Source: Gammaproteobacteria bacterium
GTDB taxonomy: Bacteria > Pseudomonadota > Gammaproteobacteria > UBA9339
Length of the DNA stretch: 8,304 nt
Assembly (NCBI GenBank): GCA_018814965.1
Contig: JAHIYS010000234.1
Location: 1-8,304, forward strand
Direction of reading: 5' to 3'
Under the pieces are notes generated by a model that saw only the letters and a program-made list of their open reading frames with translations, had not been told where the DNA came from and ran no database searches. Made by a program: the position numbers and the translations under genes. Position 1 is the first letter of the stretch. Each line of letters begins with the position of its first letter. This document shows positions 5,286-8,304 of this stretch, piece by piece.

Positions 5286-6551
5286 ATGCCAACTCGTAAA
5301 AAAAATGCTTTTTATGCTCAATCAGGCGGCGTTACTGCCGTTATTAATGCTAGCGCTTGTGGTGTAATTGAAACCGCAAGAAAACATGGCATTAAAGTTT
5401 ATGCTGGCAGAAATGGCATTATAGGAGCTCTAACTGAAGATCTAATTGATACCAGCAAAGAATCAGCAAAAAACATCGCTAGTTTACGCCACACTCCAGG
5501 TGGAGCCTTTGGATCATGCCGTTATAAATTAAAAAGCTTAGAGCTTCATAAAGCCGAATACGAACGCTTAATTGAGGTATTCAAAGCTCATAACATTGGC
5601 TATTTTTTCTATAATGGTGGTGGCGACTCTCAAGACACGATTCATAAAGTATCCCAAATGAGCAAGATCATGAATTATCCATTGATCTGTATTGGCGTAC
5701 CTAAAACCATAGATAACGATCTACCATTTACCGATGCCTGCCCTGGATTTGGTTCCGTTGCTAAATACATCGCCACCTCCATTCGTGAAGTCGGCTATGA
5801 TCTTTTATCAATGTCCGTATCATCAACCAAAATTTTTGTAATGGAAGTAATGGGAAGAAATGCCGGATGGATTGCTGCAGCTTCTGGACTAGCCTCTGAA
5901 AAAGAAGATGAATCACCACATATAATCTTATTGCCAGAAATAGCCTTTAATGAAGAAAAGTTCTTATTAAAAGTTGAAAAGTGTGTTAAAAAACATGGCC
6001 ACTGCTCTATAGTAGTTTCAGAAGGCTTACAAAGCAAAGAAGGTTTGTTTCTATCAGATGTTGGTTGTGTTGATGCTTTTGGACATGTGCAACTTGGCGG
6101 CGTAGCACCAATGATCGCCAAACTAATCAAACATAACTTAGGTCATAAATATCACTGGGCTGTAGCTGACTATATGCAAAGATCAGCACGCCATATGGCA
6201 TCAAAAACCGATGTTACTCAAGCTTATGATCTTGGTAAAGCGGCGGTTCTCTATGCCTTAAAAGGCAAGAACAACATTATGACAACTATCGTACGCAAAT
6301 CCGATAAACCATATCGCTGGACAATCTCTTATGTAGACTTAGAAAAGGTTGCTAATGTTGAAAGCAAAATGCCGCGTAACTTTATTACTCCTGATGGTTT
6401 TCATATTACTGAAGCCTGTCGCAGATATCTTTCCCCACTAATTCATGGCGAAGATGTTCCTCCATTTAAAAACGGCTTACCTCAGTTTGTAAAATTAAAA
6501 AATCTTCCTGTAAAGAAAAAACTCAAAGAAAAGTTCAAACTAAAAAAATAG
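5286..6551 (+). CDS. pfp: Phosphofructokinase, pyrophosphate-dependent type
   Basis: This enzyme phosphorylates fructose 6-phosphate at C1 in glycolysis. It is probably reversible and uses pyrophosphate, so it can also serve gluconeogenesis. The 421 residues exceed the roughly 320 of bacterial ATP enzymes and suit the long pyrophosphate class. The catalytic loop PKTIDND (139-145) has lysine where ATP enzymes have glycine (PGTIDND), the best single mark of pyrophosphate use. The phosphoryl-donor loop reads GGGDS (111-115), without the GGDD usual in many pyrophosphate enzymes. MGRNAGW (189-195) and an Arg in YMQRSARH (296-303) contribute to the sugar phosphate site. The C-terminal 20 residues are unusually lysine-rich. 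AAGGA (5271-5275) precedes the ATG by 10 bases. It lies 41 bases after rpsT and is probably cotranscribed. Family is certain; donor choice is an inference from the lysine. Confidence 0.9.
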   Translation: MPTRKKNAFYAQSGGVTAVINASACGVIETARKHGIKVYAGRNGIIGALTEDLIDTSKESAKNIASLRHTPGGAFGSCRYKLKSLELHKAEYERLIEVFKAHNIGYFFYNGGGDSQDTIHKVSQMSKIMNYPLICIGVPKTIDNDLPFTDACPGFGSVAKYIATSIREVGYDLLSMSVSSTKIFVMEVMGRNAGWIAAASGLASEKEDESPHIILLPEIAFNEEKFLLKVEKCVKKHGHCSIVVSEGLQSKEGLFLSDVGCVDAFGHVQLGGVAPMIAKLIKHNLGHKYHWAVADYMQRSARHMASKTDVTQAYDLGKAAVLYALKGKNNIMTTIVRKSDKPYRWTISYVDLEKVANVESKMPRNFITPDGFHITEACRRYLSPLIHGEDVPPFKNGLPQFVKLKNLPVKKKLKEKFKLKK

Positions 6552-6556
6552 ACTGG

Positions 6557-6579
6557 CTGGGGTCAGGACCTGGCCCCAG
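6557..6579. repeat. Short palindrome related to the one beside murJ
   Basis: CTGGGGTCAGG (6557-6567) and CCTGGCCCCAG (6569-6579) are inverted arms around a single A, with one T/G wobble. It begins 5 bases after the phosphofructokinase stop. No T-run follows, so it is a poor intrinsic terminator, although it could slow polymerase or protect the mRNA 3' end. Its outer 9 bases on each side match those of the 356-438 repeat except for one compensating base-pair change. Confidence 0.7.
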
Positions 6580-6661
6580 GGGCACCATTATCATTCAGTT
6601 AGCTCCCATTAGAAACATGAAATTTAACCAATCTCCCGCCTACAATTTAAAAAATCTCGTA

Positions 6662-6667
6662 TATACT
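6662..6667 (+). promoter_or_regulatory. Possible -10 box of the nuclease gene
   Basis: TATACT lies 45 bases before the ATG. The matching -35 at 17 bases reads CCTACA and is weak. TATATT at 6673-6678 is an alternative. The region is very AT-rich, so this is a tentative call. Confidence 0.3.
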
Positions 6668-6712
6668 TTAATTATATTAACATATGACTAACTGTCACCC
6701 GGAAAACTTAAT

Positions 6713-7729
6713 ATGTCAAAAATATTAAAAACAGCATTTTTTTTATTAACCCTATCAATTCACAGCGTCGGGTATTCTTGGTGGGATCAAGGACATATGA
6801 CAGTTGCCCAGATTGCTTATGAAAGATTAAATGAAGATGTTAAAGCTCAAGTAGATGAATTGATCCCCATGTTTGGCAATTCTTTCCCTCCTTTCGAAAC
6901 CTTTGTCGATCAAATTACTCAAGAAAATTTTTATAAAGATATTCAAACTCAAATAAATGAACTAATCAAGATTCCCAGTGCTTCTTTTCCTCTTAGTAAC
7001 TCTTTTGTCGAAGCAGCCACATGGTTAGACAAGATTAAAGCTGCTGGCGTTCCTTCTAGCGGAGCATGGCATGGTTCATCACGACCTTATGACCCCGTAA
7101 AAATTCTTTCTCAAAAAGAGGTTGAAAAAAAATTATCACAACTTAAAAAGAATGATGCTGTTAAAGCTATTAAAAACTGTTTAAAGATCCTATGTAATAA
7201 AAATAGTTCTCCATGGGAAAAAGCCTTTAGCCTAAGGGTATTATTGCACGTTGTTGGAGATGTTCACTGCCCTGTGCATTCTATTACCCTTTACAATAAA
7301 GATTTTCCTCAAGGGGATCGTTATGGAACAAGATTTCCCCTCTTTCTTCCTCAAAACTCCTCAGTAAAAGATCTCCACCAGCTGTGGGATTCTATGCTGC
7401 TAATAGATAGCGATCATACCCAGCCCCCACTAACACCTGAACAATTATCTAAAATAGAACAGTTCGCGAACGAAATCGCCCAAAAATATCCCGAAGAAAA
7501 TTTATCTGAAAAAGAGATTCTCGATCCAGAAACCTGGGCAAAAGAGAGCTACCAAGCTGGCATCCGCGCTTACCAAAATATTGAACAAAATGGAATCCCT
7601 TCTGATGAATATATTGCTAGTAACCGGGAGGTTGCTCAAAAAAGAATCGCTCTCGCTGGTTATCGCTTAGCAAAAATACTAAACATCTGCTTCTCAGAAA
7701 AACAAGATGGTTATCAAAGAGAGGAGTAA
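6713..7729 (+). CDS. Secreted S1/P1-type zinc nuclease
   Basis: S1/P1 nucleases use three zinc ions to cut single-stranded nucleic acid and remove 3'-phosphates; bacterial forms act in the periplasm or outside. Residues 1-22 are a signal peptide (KILK, hydrophobic stretch, GYS). Cleavage before Trp23 would expose the N-terminal tryptophan that binds zinc in this family. All nine ligands can be assigned: Trp23, His28, Asp106, His120, His179, Asp183, His189, His222, Asp226, within WDQGH, WLDKI, WHGSS, LLHVVGDVHCPVH and LHQLWD. The 338 residues exceed the roughly 270 of mature P1; a 34-residue internal duplication (42-69 with 76-103) supplies much of this. The start has GGAAAA (6701-6706) upstream. 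It is a single gene convergent with yhdP. A role in nucleotide scavenging or host interaction is plausible but unproven. Confidence 0.92.
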   Translation: MSKILKTAFFLLTLSIHSVGYSWWDQGHMTVAQIAYERLNEDVKAQVDELIPMFGNSFPPFETFVDQITQENFYKDIQTQINELIKIPSASFPLSNSFVEAATWLDKIKAAGVPSSGAWHGSSRPYDPVKILSQKEVEKKLSQLKKNDAVKAIKNCLKILCNKNSSPWEKAFSLRVLLHVVGDVHCPVHSITLYNKDFPQGDRYGTRFPLFLPQNSSVKDLHQLWDSMLLIDSDHTQPPLTPEQLSKIEQFANEIAQKYPEENLSEKEILDPETWAKESYQAGIRAYQNIEQNGIPSDEYIASNREVAQKRIALAGYRLAKILNICFSEKQDGYQREE

Positions 7730-7744
7730 AAAGGGATGCCCTTT
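7730..7744. terminator. Short hairpin between convergent nuclease and yhdP genes
   Basis: AAAGGG-ATG-CCCTTT forms a perfect 6-base stem with a 3-base loop immediately after the nuclease stop codon. On the - strand the stem ends in CCCTTTTTA, giving a short U-run that could end yhdP transcripts. On the + strand no U-tract follows. The stem is weak, so this is only a candidate two-way terminator. Confidence 0.35.
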
Positions 7745-7817
7745 GAATTTATGTGACCGATGAAATCTGAACAAAAATCGTCATAAATCATGGGATCCGT
7801 CAGATCTCGCTAGTTAT

Positions 7818-8304
7818 TCAATTGGCTGCTGGTACAGCGACGTTAATATCAGACTTAGCCCATGATCCTGTTACACGATAGGTATATATTGATGTTTTTT
7901 TCATTACGGTAGTTATAGCCCTATCAGCCACAAGAGTTAATAATCCTACAATCGGTCCACCAACTATTGTAGCCGCCACTGGAATACTAGATGTGATTTT
8001 AGGTACAACATTAAGCGTAATATCGTAATCCTGTTTTTTTATATCAACCCTACCTTTTGCTTTAACACTAGCTGCTGGACCATCAAGATTAATCTTTTTG
8101 ATTTGAATATTACCACCAGCAAGCTCAAAATTTCCATCCATAGTATCAAAACCAAATCCCTTTTGAGTCAAATCGCTAAAATCTAAAGTTAAGCGCCGAG
8201 GCAAAGACTGCAAGCTCAATATACCAAGCAATCGCCCAAAACCTAATTTACTCTCTGTGCTTTTACTTAAATTAATAATTCTTCCATCTTTTATAGAAAC
8301 AGAA
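7818..8304 (-). CDS. yhdP: YhdP, AsmA-like envelope lipid transport protein (C-terminal part)
   Basis: Only the last 161 codons are in the window; the frame stays open to the right edge, so the 5' end lies outside. YhdP is a very long inner-membrane-anchored protein (E. coli about 1,270 residues) that, with TamB and YdbH, carries phospholipids across the periplasm to the outer membrane. The visible part has the family's conserved end: GFGRLLGILSLQSLPRRL, then LDFSDLTQKGFGFDTMDG, a GPAA element, VVPKITSSIPVAA, GGPIVGLLTL and YRVTGSW. A frame beginning at 8231 would use an internal TTG inside the GRLLG motif, so it is not the true start. The protein ends in VAVPAAN, as expected for an intact C-terminus. 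tldD often lies next to yhdP in enterics; here a convergent nuclease gene follows. Confidence 0.9.
   Translation of the reverse strand, partial: SVSIKDGRIINLSKSTESKLGFGRLLGILSLQSLPRRLTLDFSDLTQKGFGFDTMDGNFELAGGNIQIKKINLDGPAASVKAKGRVDIKKQDYDITLNVVPKITSSIPVAATIVGGPIVGLLTLVADRAITTVMKKTSIYTYRVTGSWAKSDINVAVPAAN

Noticed and set aside
5795..6130. 111-codon open frame antisense to the phosphofructokinase
   Set aside because: It is a shadow of a strongly conserved coding frame on the + strand, including the MGRNAGW motif.
7748..7787. Imperfect inverted repeat TTTATG...CATAAA with CGAT/ATCG between nuclease and yhdP
   Set aside because: The stem is interrupted by an uneven internal loop and is AT-rich; chance is a sufficient explanation.

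Overview
The window is AT-rich chromosomal DNA from a gammaproteobacterium. Four gene products point there: MurJ, BipA/TypA, ribosomal protein S20 with a non-ATG start, and the C-terminus of the envelope protein YhdP. A pyrophosphate-type phosphofructokinase, several families of small palindromic repeats and a double-glycine peptide gene would suit an amoeba- or host-associated member of the Legionella/Coxiella side of the class. That placement is inference; no rRNA or lineage-specific marker is present.

Layout from left to right. A 96-residue cysteine-rich peptide with a double-glycine (bacteriocin-type) leader lies on the + strand (59-349). A 26-base inverted repeat (356-438) separates it from convergent murJ (lipid II flippase, - strand). 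A 615-base gene-free stretch (2000-2614) is packed with palindromic repeats: a 179-base MITE-like unit, three copies of a GTCATTGC...GCAATCCA repeat, and a perfect 20-base inverted repeat. Next comes typA/bipA (- strand), then a 548-base divergent intergenic region holding the rpsT promoter and small repeats. The + strand then carries rpsT, a pyrophosphate-type phosphofructokinase 41 bases behind it, a palindrome related to the one beside murJ, and a secreted S1/P1-type zinc nuclease. The 3' end of yhdP runs in from the right edge on the - strand.

Most genes are housekeeping: cell wall precursor export (MurJ), ribosome function (BipA, S20), glycolysis (Pfp) and envelope lipid transport (YhdP). 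They do not form one pathway, and the gene order is disrupted: murJ is parted from rpsT by typA and repeats, and it has no ribF behind it, unlike many gammaproteobacteria. The main accessory signals are the double-glycine peptide at the left edge, whose export machinery would have to lie outside the window, and the nuclease, which carries an internal 34-residue tandem duplication that accounts for most of its extra length. No transposase gene, CRISPR array, tRNA or rRNA was seen.
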